Shown piece by piece: positions 1 through 6,670 of a DNA stretch of 21,091 nucleotides. The position numbers and the translations under genes were made by a program. The stretch is from a virus. The stretch lies in IMG/VR virus record IMGVR_UViG_3300042296_000889, positions 1-21,091 of that record. One strand, written 5' to 3'. Each line of letters begins with the position of its first letter. Position 1 is the first letter of the stretch. The notes under the pieces are model-generated. The model was given only the letters and a program-made list of their open reading frames with translations, was not told where the DNA came from and did no database searches.

Positions 1-21
1 GTAAAGTTAGCAAGTAAGCCA

Positions 22-438
22 ATGGAGTTAAGTCTTATTCGTGATATATTCGCACCACAGCGTACGTTGGGTGTGCTGTATGTGGATGGCATAAAAGAGT
101 GCTATATCTGCGAAGATATGGTACGTCCAAAGGGTGAGAAGATTTACGGGCAGACAGCAATTCCCGAAGGCAGGTACGAAATAAAGATTACCATGTCGAA
201 TCGGTTCAAGCGTGAATTGCCTATACTATTGAACGTGCCGAATTTCGAGGGTATCCGCATACATTCAGGCAACCATGAAGGACACACAGAGGGTTGTTTA
301 TTGCCAGGCAAGACTCGCAATGCTTCGGGTGTGTTTAGTTCGGTTATTGCTACGAATAATTTAATTCTAAAAATCCGCACAGCATTGCAATCGGGTCGCA
401 GGGTATTCATCACAATTAAGAATGAACCTAACGCCTGA
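22..438 (+). CDS. DUF5675 family phage protein
   Basis: The 138-residue product matches the DUF5675 pattern throughout: an ECYICEDMVR segment near residue 26, then GQTAIPEGRYEI, then LPILLNVPNFEGIRIHSGN and TEGCLLPG around residues 65-96. The family is common in phages of Bacteroidota and its biochemical role is not settled. The His-Gly-Asn followed about 10 residues later by Thr-x-Gly-Cys resembles the HxG...S/T-x-GC layout of YkuD-type L,D-transpeptidases, which is only a suggestive likeness. It is the first gene of the plus-strand cluster in the window and overlaps the next gene by 17 nt, so both are probably on a late transcript that begins outside the window. No signal peptide is seen. 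Confidence 0.85.
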   Translation: MELSLIRDIFAPQRTLGVLYVDGIKECYICEDMVRPKGEKIYGQTAIPEGRYEIKITMSNRFKRELPILLNVPNFEGIRIHSGNHEGHTEGCLLPGKTRNASGVFSSVIATNNLILKIRTALQSGRRVFITIKNEPNA

Positions 439-1048
439 CCAATATATTTTGGCAATGGCGAACGCTGTAAAGGTGGTCGATAAGAGCGTAGGTAAAATTA
501 TGCTTAATGGTGCGAATTTGGGCAGTGCGCTTATGCAGAGGCGTGTATTTAATAAAGGCGTTGCTACGTCAGGCAAGAAGATGATGTACAGGAGTGCACC
601 ATACAAACGATTGAGGGTCGATGCAGGCTTGCAAACAGCACATAAAGATTTAATCTTTACAGGTAACTTATTTAATTCGCTTACGATATTAGGCAAGTCG
701 GATAAAGAGGTGAGTTACGGGTTTAATAATTCCGAAACCGCTACGATTGCGAATTATCAAGAAACGAGTAGTAAGCAAGTCAATCAGCCTATATTTGATT
801 TAAGCAAAAAAGAAATAGCGCAAGTTGAGCGGGCAATGGCAAAGGATGTTGCAAGGATGGTGGTTTCTGCTATTGAGAATTATCCGAACATGCCAACATT
901 GTCTGAGTCGATTCAAATGGATGCGCCTGCGCCAAAGACAGCAACCAAGGCAAAGGGTAAGAAAAAGGGTAAATTATCACCAAGCCAAACTCGTGCGCAA
1001 AATATTAGAAAAGGCACGCACAAACCAAAGAAACGCAAGAAGTCATGA
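422..1048 (+). CDS. probable head-tail connector/tail-completion protein (HK97 gp10-like)
   Basis: The 208-residue protein has the look of the HK97 gp10/virion-morphogenesis type tail-completion proteins: a helical N-terminus, a YRSAPYKRLR segment near residue 60, a DLIFTGNLFNSL strand-turn near 78-89, YGFNNSE, and a YQE motif followed by a helical region to about residue 155. The remaining 40 residues are low-complexity and very rich in Lys/Arg, which is unusual for that family and may bind DNA or a capsid component. It starts inside the DUF5675 gene and its stop overlaps the next ATG. Assignment rests on pattern and neighbourhood rather than on a decisive motif. Confidence 0.5.
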   Translation: MNLTPDQYILAMANAVKVVDKSVGKIMLNGANLGSALMQRRVFNKGVATSGKKMMYRSAPYKRLRVDAGLQTAHKDLIFTGNLFNSLTILGKSDKEVSYGFNNSETATIANYQETSSKQVNQPIFDLSKKEIAQVERAMAKDVARMVVSAIENYPNMPTLSESIQMDAPAPKTATKAKGKKKGKLSPSQTRAQNIRKGTHKPKKRKKS

Positions 1049-1602
1049 CATCAGAACTAAAACAAGTAATACAACGCATCAGGGCGCACATTGAACAATA
1101 CAATGTAATATGCCCACTCGGATTTGATGGTGCATTTCGTGACCCCGAAGCGAATCAAATATACCTGCGTAAATTCAATGACAACGATATTGAGCAATTC
1201 GGGATGGCAGATAATTTAGGCAATTTCTTTTACCTCAGATTTGCGGAAACCGAACGGGCAACATTTAGCGATGCACCTCGTGTGGCTTCGTGTAGAGATA
1301 GCGTAACCATGTCAATTGATATGCGGGCGATATTCATCTATGAAGCCAATGACCAATTCGAAGTGGGTGACTATCTCATGAATGTTTTGCAAGGCACGCA
1401 CATCGACCCGTTTCAGAACGTGTCAAACGTCGATATAAACTTCAACAGCATTGACTACGATTACTTCAATTGGAATGACGAAGACACGGGCGGTATAATA
1501 TTACATTACATGCCTTACATCAAATCCTGTGCGATTGATTTTACCGTAAATTTCAGACGAGATTTAGATATTTGTAGAAATCCACCTAACTTAGTACCAT
1601 GA
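1045..1602 (+). CDS. putative phage structural protein, tail-terminator position
   Basis: This 185-residue acidic protein starts in an ATGA overlap with the gp10-like gene. It begins with an amphipathic helix (TSELKQVIQRIRAHIEQ) and continues as a mixed alpha/beta protein with many aromatic and Asn/Asp residues (INFNSIDYDYFNWND). I do not recognise a family. In tailed phages the gene just after a gp10-like tail-completion protein is often the tail terminator or neck protein, so that is a positional inference. No membrane segment or signal peptide is present. The four-nucleotide overlaps on both sides suggest translational coupling within the late operon. Confidence 0.45.
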   Translation: MTSELKQVIQRIRAHIEQYNVICPLGFDGAFRDPEANQIYLRKFNDNDIEQFGMADNLGNFFYLRFAETERATFSDAPRVASCRDSVTMSIDMRAIFIYEANDQFEVGDYLMNVLQGTHIDPFQNVSNVDINFNSIDYDYFNWNDEDTGGIILHYMPYIKSCAIDFTVNFRRDLDICRNPPNLVP

Positions 1603-1904
1603 ATACTTTCAGCACCTTAAATCTGGGCAATTTCCCTGCGAATACGGCATCAATTGTCGTAACGGGTATGACATACCCAACTTCGGGCACTTACTTCGTA
1701 GAAGCCCTCGTAGATGGCAAATTTCGCACCGCTTCAGGCGTGGTTGTCGCAGGTAACACCGTAACGATTGCGAACAACTACCCTTCGGACGCAACCGTAT
1801 TTTTTCGGGTTCGCTTGCCCGTAGCCGACCGCACGAGTTCAAGTAATTACCTGAACGATGCGAACGGTCATATTTGGTTTCAATTTACTAACGTACCTGT
1901 ATGA
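1599..1904 (+). CDS. small beta-rich phage protein of unknown function
   Basis: The product is 101 residues, almost free of charged helices and rich in Thr, Val, Ala and Asn (for example GTYFVEALVDGKFRTASG and VVVAGNTVTIANNYP). This pattern of alternating hydrophobic and small polar residues suggests a beta-sandwich, as in small virion decoration or tail proteins. It contains one Lys and no Cys. Its start overlaps the previous gene and its stop overlaps the next start in an ATGA arrangement, so it belongs to the same late operon. No family is recognised and the virion role is inferred from context only. Confidence 0.55.
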   Translation: MNTFSTLNLGNFPANTASIVVTGMTYPTSGTYFVEALVDGKFRTASGVVVAGNTVTIANNYPSDATVFFRVRLPVADRTSSSNYLNDANGHIWFQFTNVPV

Positions 1905-2263
1905 TTTTAGATTACACATTAGCGATTCTCGTGCTATCCTTTACGGGTGCGTCATGGTCGTATTTTTTGGAATACCTGTTTATGCCATCGCAATTGTTGG
2001 CTGGGTACGGCTTGTGGATTAATCAGTGGGCAGGTAATGCACCTTTGAAGGATTTGCATAAAGCAGACTATACCGCAGAAGGCAAAGGTTACAAAAATGC
2101 ACGCTGGTGGGCATTTCCGCTCGGTGCTTGTACGATGTGCATGAATGCGTATGTAACACTGGTAATTAGCGTAATTGCCTTGTTATGGCTCGGATTGACT
2201 TTGTGGCTACTAATACCGATTCTGTCAATCAGTTCGTATTGGTTGCGGAAAGTAATGAGTTAA
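1901..2263 (+). CDS. phage membrane protein with CxxC motif
   Basis: The 120-residue protein has two hydrophobic segments, about residues 5-27 and 84-112, separated by a polar stretch (KDLHKADYTAEGKGYKNARWW). Just before the second segment lies PLGACTMCMNAY, giving a CxxC pair at residues 77-80 at the membrane border. Small two-helix proteins of this kind occur at the end of structural cassettes in Bacteroidota phages, and a holin-like or membrane-anchoring job is possible but not shown. It is the last plus-strand gene here, and its 3' end overlaps the convergent minus-strand gene at 2229-2420 by 35 nt. Confidence 0.6.
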   Translation: MILDYTLAILVLSFTGASWSYFLEYLFMPSQLLAGYGLWINQWAGNAPLKDLHKADYTAEGKGYKNARWWAFPLGACTMCMNAYVTLVISVIALLWLGLTLWLLIPILSISSYWLRKVMS

Positions 2264-2420
2264 TCGTTTCTATCTCACCCTTAAACTTTGCAATCATAGC
2301 CGTATGCTCAGCCTTAGATTTACATATCTTCGGCTTGCGGGTGTACAAATCTAATCCGTGTTCGGCAAAGTATAGCCACCGTTCAAGTTGATGGCGTGTG
2401 AATTTGGTGAAGTCAGGCAT
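2229..2420 (-). CDS. small hypothetical protein, last gene of the left minus-strand operon
   Basis: This 63-residue, mostly helical protein (MPDFTKFTRHQLERWLYFAEHG at the start) is basic and has no motif I recognise. The start follows AAATAACC directly, the same start context seen for several other genes in this operon. Its stop lies within the 3' end of the plus-strand membrane protein gene, a tail-to-tail overlap of 35 nt, and no terminator hairpin is evident between the two. The coding call rests on the compact gene order and shared start context. Confidence 0.5.
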   Translation of the reverse strand: MPDFTKFTRHQLERWLYFAEHGLDLYTRKPKICKSKAEHTAMIAKFKGEIETINSLLSATNTN

Positions 2421-2426
2421 GGTTAT

Positions 2427-2612
2427 TTAAGGTTTCAAAATTACATCTCTTACATACTTCCCACAACTGGGGCAGTGATTGACTCGGTACATGACTTGAG
2501 TACAATTACCCCAAATATACGGCATACATCGGCTTCCATCTCCGAGTAGATGCCAGTGTACCCGCATCTTTTCGAGGACGCCACAGCAAACGGGTTCTTT
2601 CTTTTTAGGCAT
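2427..2612 (-). CDS. small zinc-finger-like phage protein
   Basis: I start this 61-residue protein at the ATG at 2612 rather than the in-frame ATG at 2648, because a GGAGGG ribosome binding sequence sits the right distance upstream and the shorter form begins with MPKKKEPVCCG. Cys residues occur as a CC pair near the N-terminus, a single Cys in SRCMPY, another in GNCTQ, and a CPSC knuckle near the C-terminus (NHCPSCGKYV). This suggests a small zinc-binding protein. It overlaps the stop of the DUF3310 gene by 8 nt. Its function is unknown. Confidence 0.6.
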   Translation of the reverse strand: MPKKKEPVCCGVLEKMRVHWHLLGDGSRCMPYIWGNCTQVMYRVNHCPSCGKYVRDVILKP

Positions 2613-2832
2613 GGTTAATTCCCTCCAGTTCCTTCGCTTTCCTTTCATACCATAGTGCTTTCTGAATGTCCTGTGTTATATCATCCTTATGCCCTGCACG
2701 CATCCTGTACTTGAATGCATTGAGCAGGCAGAAGTTAATAACGGCATCACGTCCGTATATTGCCAGCATCATATCAATTACCTCGATTGGGTGCTGATTG
2801 AAGTGGGTCGGGTGGTTTACGTTGTTTTGCAT
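2605..2832 (-). CDS. DUF3310 family protein
   Basis: The 75-residue product begins at the ATG at 2832, which has a GGAGG ribosome binding sequence 6 nt upstream; the longer in-frame form from 2877 would overlap the previous gene. It has the DUF3310 signature: VNHPTHFNQHPIEVIDMM, then INFCLLNAFKYRMRAGHKDD, then DIQKALWYERKA. This small family is found in many phages, and some annotations call it a nucleotide kinase-like protein without firm proof. The preceding gene ends 1 nt upstream, so translation is probably coupled. Confidence 0.85.
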   Translation of the reverse strand: MQNNVNHPTHFNQHPIEVIDMMLAIYGRDAVINFCLLNAFKYRMRAGHKDDITQDIQKALWYERKAKELEGINHA

Positions 2833-2833
2833 A

Positions 2834-3094
2834 TCATACCTCCGCTTCGCTGTTATTGGGGCAAACCTGCTCAACATGATTTACCTCGAAGTTAATCCCA
2901 TTCCCAGTGCTTACCACCCGCATCTCATGTATCTTCGCACCCTTGCGGGGCAGATAGCCTACGGGGTCAATCTCATTCCCATGTGTCGCTACCATTCGGT
3001 ACAATAGGGTCTTGAGGTGCTTGTTCTCTTCGTGGGTTGCCTCGTAATCTGATATCAGTGCATCGAGGTCTTTACGGAGTTTGGTGGTGTTCAT
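2834..3094 (-). CDS. hypothetical protein with N-terminal coiled coil
   Basis: The 86-residue product starts with a heptad-like region (LRKDLDALISDYEATHEENKHLKTLLYRM, roughly residues 6-34) that looks like a short coiled coil, followed by a polar tail without recognised motifs. The start context is GAATAACC before ATG. A 31-nt element that can form a pseudoknot lies 18 nt upstream of this start, so translation of this gene may be controlled in cis. Function unknown. Confidence 0.6.
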   Translation of the reverse strand: MNTTKLRKDLDALISDYEATHEENKHLKTLLYRMVATHGNEIDPVGYLPRKGAKIHEMRVVSTGNGINFEVNHVEQVCPNNSEAEV

Positions 3095-3112
3095 GGTTAT
3101 TCAATCCATTCT

Positions 3113-3143
3113 CCCTCTGACAATCCGCCCAGAGGGTTGGCGG
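3113..3143 (-). promoter_or_regulatory. candidate H-type RNA pseudoknot, copy 1
   Basis: On the minus-strand RNA, stem 1 is CCGCC with GGCGG (5 bp). Its loop holds AA then CCCTCTG, and the CCCTCTG pairs with a downstream CAGAGGG (7 bp) after a 5-nt linker ATTGT. This is the textbook layout of an H-type pseudoknot (loops of 2, 0 and 5 nt). It lies between the stop of the 3150-3332 gene and the start at 3094, ending 18 nt before that ATG. An element of the same 31-nt length and plan, with compensatory changes, occurs at 10075-10105. There is no T tract, so it is not an intrinsic terminator. Confidence 0.6.
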
Positions 3144-3149
3144 TTAAAA

Positions 3150-3332
3150 TCAAGATACACTAAACGTCTTACCTGTTGCTGTTTCGCAGTAATATCTGCC
3201 TATTAATCCATTTCTGTAATGAAAATCATGTGCAACAGATATAGCGTGATGGTCTGAAATTGCATTTAGCGTAAACTCGTGAATTTTTATTCCACCTGCT
3301 ATTTTAAACATGATAAATGTCGTTGATTCCAT
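3150..3332 (-). CDS. small hypothetical protein
   Basis: The 60-residue product starts at the ATG at 3332; a TTG start at 3347 would add five residues but has no better signal. It is rich in His and aromatic residues (AISDHHAISVAHDFHYRNG) and has no recognised domain. Upstream on the minus strand lies TTGAACTTTG, which partly matches a Bacteroidota -7 box, so a weak internal promoter is possible. The stop codon is 6 nt before the pseudoknot element. Confidence 0.45.
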   Translation of the reverse strand: MESTTFIMFKIAGGIKIHEFTLNAISDHHAISVAHDFHYRNGLIGRYYCETATGKTFSVS

Positions 3333-3361
3333 ACTATTCCAACTCAATTACAAAGTTCAAT

Positions 3362-3589
3362 TTATTCTGATTTGCCATAAATATCATCATAATATTCACG
3401 TGCTTGAAAATAGGGTATGCCATTCAAAACTTGCTCAGAGTAACCATCTGCAAATTCAATTATCTGCTCCCGTTCTATCTCCCGTGCCTCCTCAAACAAT
3501 TCAGCAAACTTCGGGCTCATGGGTTCGGATAAGTTCGATTGTATCTTCTCTTGAAGCCAATCTACTGCGGTGGTTTTTGGTGTGTTCAT
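3362..3589 (-). CDS. small conserved Bacteroidota phage protein
   Basis: This acidic 75-residue protein has the pattern TAVDWLQEKIQ near the N-terminus, then an EEAREIEREQIIEFAD helix in the middle. Proteins with a TAVEWL start and an ExAKExEKxQII helix recur in phages and prophages of Bacteroidota, from memory of the family type, and have no known function. The start overlaps nothing and the upstream gene ends 1 nt before it, which fits an operon. Confidence 0.65.
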   Translation of the reverse strand: MNTPKTTAVDWLQEKIQSNLSEPMSPKFAELFEEAREIEREQIIEFADGYSEQVLNGIPYFQAREYYDDIYGKSE

Positions 3590-3590
3590 A

Positions 3591-4415
3591 TCAATTCGGT
3601 TTAACTCTCAATGACTGCTTCCAATCGAGGTCGGAGGGTAGGGTGAATGGGGATGTTAACCCTTCTAAATACCTTTCATTTCCGTATAGCTTCACGCCAT
3701 ACCAATGACCATTCCCTTCAAAATCAAATGCATGAATATAAGCCCACTCAGGTGCTTTACTCCAATCGGGTTGATACGGGTCAGGTACAGCGGTCACAAT
3801 CTCATGTGTTGTTACCTTGTATTGGATTGGGCGAATGGGGCGGTAGTCACTCTGCATGACTACTGGTGGGTCAATAATAGATTGCCATATATGCCCTAAT
3901 GGATTCATTTTGCTTGGGTTCTCCACCTTAACCCACTTCTCCGCATCTGCTTCCTGACAGAACTCGTACCCATCGGGTAGGAGGTGGGTGTAGTCGGGTG
4001 CATTCGATATTGCTTCGGGTCGCATCATTAGCGTGGATTTCCAGTAGTCGGTGGGTAGTAGGTGGGCGTTGGTGGCTTCTGCACAACAAACTCTTTTCTT
4101 ATCGTCCATAATGCACCACATTTCATCATCGCAAGTAGGTATTTTATCCCACCAAAACCAATCTCCATTCCTATCCATCGCTACACACACCGCATCTTCG
4201 GGCGCATCCTTCCAGTCGGGGATGAAGTCGGGAAGTTCGTATTGTTCGCAAGTGTTCGGGATTTCCGAAGAGTTCAATTTACTGAAATTCGCACCCTTGT
4301 GCTGTTCGGCTAAGTGCGATTCAATCGCCTCAATGCGGTAGATGTTGTTCCGATTCGCCACTTTTAAGCGGGAGATTTCGGTTTCGAGTATTGCAATTCG
4401 TTCTTTGTTTTTCAT
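3591..4415 (-). CDS. phage protein with coiled coil and two tandem DW..AP modules
   Basis: I start at the ATG at 4415 (274 residues). The longer form from 4472 would overlap the upstream gene by 53 nt. Residues 1-40 form a coiled coil (KERIAILETEISRLK). Two related modules follow, at about 66-133 and 216-274. Each opens with PDWxxAPE, then an aromatic-rich strand (GDWFWW or GHWYGV), and ends with LPxDxxWKxSLxxxP. DW..AP repeats of this type are frequent in phage proteins of unknown role. The leader reads AATCAC directly before ATG. A structural or nucleic-acid role cannot be decided from sequence. Confidence 0.65.
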   Translation of the reverse strand: MKNKERIAILETEISRLKVANRNNIYRIEAIESHLAEQHKGANFSKLNSSEIPNTCEQYELPDFIPDWKDAPEDAVCVAMDRNGDWFWWDKIPTCDDEMWCIMDDKKRVCCAEATNAHLLPTDYWKSTLMMRPEAISNAPDYTHLLPDGYEFCQEADAEKWVKVENPSKMNPLGHIWQSIIDPPVVMQSDYRPIRPIQYKVTTHEIVTAVPDPYQPDWSKAPEWAYIHAFDFEGNGHWYGVKLYGNERYLEGLTSPFTLPSDLDWKQSLRVKPN

Positions 4416-4419
4416 GTGA

Positions 4420-4779
4420 TTAATTCGTTTTAGCATTCCTAAGTTGCTTATTCTGCCACTTCCTAAAATCATCGCAGTAGTACTTCATTATCCCAATTTG
4501 ACCCGAAGAGGTCATGAGGTCAGCAAGCATATCGTTCTCACGGGTCAGCCTGATGTTTGCCCGAAGTAGAAGTATGTTGTAGTTCATATTCGCCACCGCT
4601 ACGGCGTTCATTTTCCGCATCTGATAGAATGTAGCGCAATTCAGAATAAAGAGCAACACGAGGCAGATAATGGCGATTCTGAACCTTATGAAGTAGTATA
4701 GTGGTTCATCGCCTCTGTCGGTTAGATAGGTAATGACCATGACTATGTAGGTTCGGATGTTGGTGATTAGGGCTTTCAT
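4420..4779 (-). CDS. single-pass membrane protein with coiled-coil tail
   Basis: The 119-residue protein has one clear membrane helix at about residues 34-52 (IAIICLVLLFILNCATF), flanked by an Arg-containing N-terminal side. It is followed by a region able to form a coiled coil (NYNILLLRANIRLTRENDMLADLM). The arrangement is that of a small membrane-anchored helical protein such as an i-spanin (Rz-like) or an anchor, but its place in an early-type operon does not favour lysis. It overlaps the previous gene by an ATGA junction. Confidence 0.55.
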   Translation of the reverse strand: MKALITNIRTYIVMVITYLTDRGDEPLYYFIRFRIAIICLVLLFILNCATFYQMRKMNAVAVANMNYNILLLRANIRLTRENDMLADLMTSSGQIGIMKYYCDDFRKWQNKQLRNAKTN

Positions 4780-5312
4780 GGCTTCACATCGGTTAAGTTG
4801 AACACAATACCCATAAAGTACTTACCATCGCATTCCATTAGGTTGCGCTCGACTGTTTCAATTTGAAATTGGCTTCCTATGAATCTAAAGAACAAATCCA
4901 TGTGCTTGTAATTGTATGCGTGCCTCACAACCGTATAGGTGCAGTTCAGCAGGTGTTCTCTCTCGGTTGCGTTGTAGGGCGGTATCATATTCTTCAATTC
5001 TTCATGGTAAGTCAGCACATCGAACTTAACCCAGCCTTCACCATCTGGGCGATTATCGAGGCAAAAGGAATCGGTGTACTTCCATCCCAACAAGCCATAC
5101 ATGAGTTCAACTTCTACCCGACTGCCCTGCAACTTGCTGAGATAGGTCATAAAGGTATCCAAGGAATCGAAGTTAAATGCGATAGCCTTGCCATCATTGG
5201 TTAGATAGAACTCGCAGGTATCACGCTCGGATAAACCAGCGTTAGTGAGTTCTGCGTAGTTTGGGTGCGTGGGGTCAAGGAATAGTTCCTGACGTTTGGT
5301 TTGTGTTGTCAT
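4776..5312 (-). CDS. hypothetical protein
   Basis: This 178-residue acidic protein is mixed alpha/beta with several Cys (positions scattered, no CxxC) and many aromatic residues in its C-terminal half (AYNYKHMDLFFRFIGSQF). No domain or motif is recognised. The leader contains AATAATCAC upstream and ATCAACC just before ATG. It is followed by the membrane protein gene through an ATGA overlap, so the two are probably co-translated. Confidence 0.6.
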   Translation of the reverse strand: MTTQTKRQELFLDPTHPNYAELTNAGLSERDTCEFYLTNDGKAIAFNFDSLDTFMTYLSKLQGSRVEVELMYGLLGWKYTDSFCLDNRPDGEGWVKFDVLTYHEELKNMIPPYNATEREHLLNCTYTVVRHAYNYKHMDLFFRFIGSQFQIETVERNLMECDGKYFMGIVFNLTDVKP

Positions 5313-5325
5313 GGTTGATATGTGA

Positions 5326-5544
5326 TTATTCGGTTTCTACTATTATCCAATTGCCCCCGTTGAGGTATGAGCAATCTCGCTCAAGGCAAGATATTTTATT
5401 CCCATTGTCGGAAATGATGTTAAATCTATGCCCTGAATCATCATCTGAATGACGTTGCCAAAATCCTACTACGTCATAAATCTTGCCTGCGGTTAATCGA
5501 CTTGCGCACCCCTCTGGTGCTTGTACTTTGGTTGGTTTTTTCAT
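5326..5544 (-). CDS. small SH3-like phage protein
   Basis: The 72-residue protein reads as a compact beta barrel: CASRLTAGKIYDVVGFW, then HRFNIISDNGNKISCLERDCSYLNGGNWIIVE. The LTxGKxYDV opening and the final W-I-x-V strand are typical of small SH3-like or KOW-like phage proteins of unknown function. The upstream intergenic stretch of 64 nt (5545-5608) contains no convincing promoter or terminator. Confidence 0.6.
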   Translation of the reverse strand: MKKPTKVQAPEGCASRLTAGKIYDVVGFWQRHSDDDSGHRFNIISDNGNKISCLERDCSYLNGGNWIIVETE

Positions 5545-5608
5545 GATTGATTTGGTTAAACGTGATTGATAATTTGCGTTTTGCGGATGCGACCCCCGTT
5601 TGTTTTTA

Positions 5609-5833
5609 CTAATGCCAGTTTGTTTGGTTGGATGAGCCTCTTACACCTCCGTTGTAGCACCTTGCCACCTTGAAGTAAGCAGTGCCATAATTTTTAACCC
5701 TTGCATTTTCTTTAGCGATTTTCTTAGCCTCTTGCAAATTAGAAGCAATAATGTAGTCAAGAACCCTAACACCATCTGAGTACAACACTTGATAAGTGTT
5801 GCTTTGTTCTGTTTTCTGATTTTCTGTGTCCAT
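5609..5833 (-). CDS. small hypothetical protein, first gene of operon from P1
   Basis: The 74-residue product has an N-terminal polar stretch followed by YQVLYSDGVRVLDYIIASNLQEAKKIAKENA, a strand-helix arrangement seen in small phage proteins that pack a helix with EAxxxAxE against a sheet. No family is recognised. The start is fixed by the AACAATCAC leader that precedes it by exactly 3 nt, as at the two other operon heads in the window. Confidence 0.6.
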   Translation of the reverse strand: MDTENQKTEQSNTYQVLYSDGVRVLDYIIASNLQEAKKIAKENARVKNYGTAYFKVARCYNGGVRGSSNQTNWH

Positions 5834-5836
5834 AAC

Positions 5837-5892
5837 GTGATTGTTTAATGATTTGCAAGCAAGTTAGCATCTTTTCAAATACGCACGTCAAA
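5837..5892 (-). promoter_or_regulatory. candidate promoter P1 with AACAATCAC leader
   Basis: On the minus strand: TTTG (5892-5889), 22 nt, TAACTTGC (5866-5859), then a leader with AACAATCAC (5845-5837) 3 nt before the ATG at 5833. TTTG and TAnnTTTG are the -33 and -7 boxes known in Bacteroidota; the -7 box here is imperfect. The spacer begins ACGTGCGTATT, close to TCGGGCGTATT at the same place in P2 and P3. The region lies just outside the 3' end of the DnaA-C-like gene. Confidence 0.6.
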
Positions 5893-5899
5893 TATTTTT

Positions 5900-6367
5900 T
5901 TAATCTATCGTAAATATTTGATTCTGAGCGCAAAAAGTTTTCAGCGAATTTACCGCAGTTACAAAATATGGGTCTCTCGTGCATAGCATATCCTTGACTT
6001 TATCCCTGCTGTGAATGGTCGTTGCATGGTCGCACGGGTACACAATCGAACCCGCTTGCCTCAGGGTCAAGTCTACGAAATGGCAGTAGTACCACCTTAG
6101 TATGTGCCTGATGCTGGCAATCTCAACCTGACGCAGAGGCGATTGAACTTCACCCAAGGTCATGTATCGGTCGAACACACGTTGATTTCCCTCGAATCTA
6201 TCGACTTCATTCTTCTTGACTATCTGCCGATGCACCCAAGGTCGGAACACCTCAATGTCGGGTATCTTGCCTGTGCCCATGCCCAATTCCTCGTTCATGG
6301 CATTGATTAGGATTGCATGGGTTCTGTCTTTGCCAAGTATTTCAATGGCTCGCTGGTAGGTTGTCAT
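5900..6367 (-). CDS. DnaA domain IV-like DNA-binding protein
   Basis: The 155-residue product has, at about residues 83-130, a region that follows the DnaA C-terminal helix-turn-helix: IRHILRWYYCHF (compare the MYL.R helix), DLTLRQAGSIV (compare the SLPEIGRxF helix), and DHATTIHSRDKVKDML (compare RDHTTVLHAxRKI). There is no Walker A motif, so the AAA+ part of DnaA is absent. It may bind an origin or act as a regulator. The signature DHxT followed by a His fits well, but the domain should be confirmed by a profile search. It is the last gene of the middle operon and overlaps its upstream neighbour by an ATGA junction. Confidence 0.65.
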   Translation of the reverse strand: MTTYQRAIEILGKDRTHAILINAMNEELGMGTGKIPDIEVFRPWVHRQIVKKNEVDRFEGNQRVFDRYMTLGEVQSPLRQVEIASIRHILRWYYCHFVDLTLRQAGSIVYPCDHATTIHSRDKVKDMLCTRDPYFVTAVNSLKTFCAQNQIFTID

Positions 6368-6669
6368 TTGATTAGTTTTGATTCCTTAAACGCCTTAATT
6401 ACCTCGATTGTCTGCTCAGGATTCATATCCAATACAGCATCTAATAATATCTGAGTATTCCTTTGTTCATCGTATAGTGCCTCAACCATGTCTTCGGGTA
6501 GATTCCGTTCAATTAGGGTCATGATGGGATTGAGTGAATCTAATACGTCCTTAAACTTGCGCTTCCCGTATCGCTCGGATTTCGTATCGCCTTGGGTTAT
6601 TGTGGTCAATTCGGGATGGCACAGCAACGTGGCGTGCAGGAGTTGGATTAATTGGATGGTGCGGGTCAT
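6364..6669 (-). CDS. small helical hypothetical protein
   Basis: The 101-residue protein is nearly all helical (TIQLIQLLHATLLCHPEL, then DVLDSLNPIMTLIERNLPEDMVEALYDEQRN). It has no membrane segment and no recognised motif. The helicase-methyltransferase gene ends 1 nt upstream of its start and its stop overlaps the start of the DnaA-C-like gene, so it is probably translated from the same message as both. Confidence 0.6.
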   Translation of the reverse strand: MTRTIQLIQLLHATLLCHPELTTITQGDTKSERYGKRKFKDVLDSLNPIMTLIERNLPEDMVEALYDEQRNTQILLDAVLDMNPEQTIEVIKAFKESKLIK

Positions 6670-6670
6670 G

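Noticed and set aside
3113-3152. Stop-codon readthrough or frameshift driven by pseudoknot copy 1
   Set aside because: The TGA at 3152-3150 lies 6 nt before the element, a spacing used for readthrough, but the in-frame codons after it are TTT TAA, so no extension could result. No slippery heptamer is present.
5545-5608. Possible terminator or promoter in the 64-nt gap
   Set aside because: The GC-rich stretch (GCGGATGCGACCCCCG) forms no convincing hairpin and no TAnnTTTG box is present.
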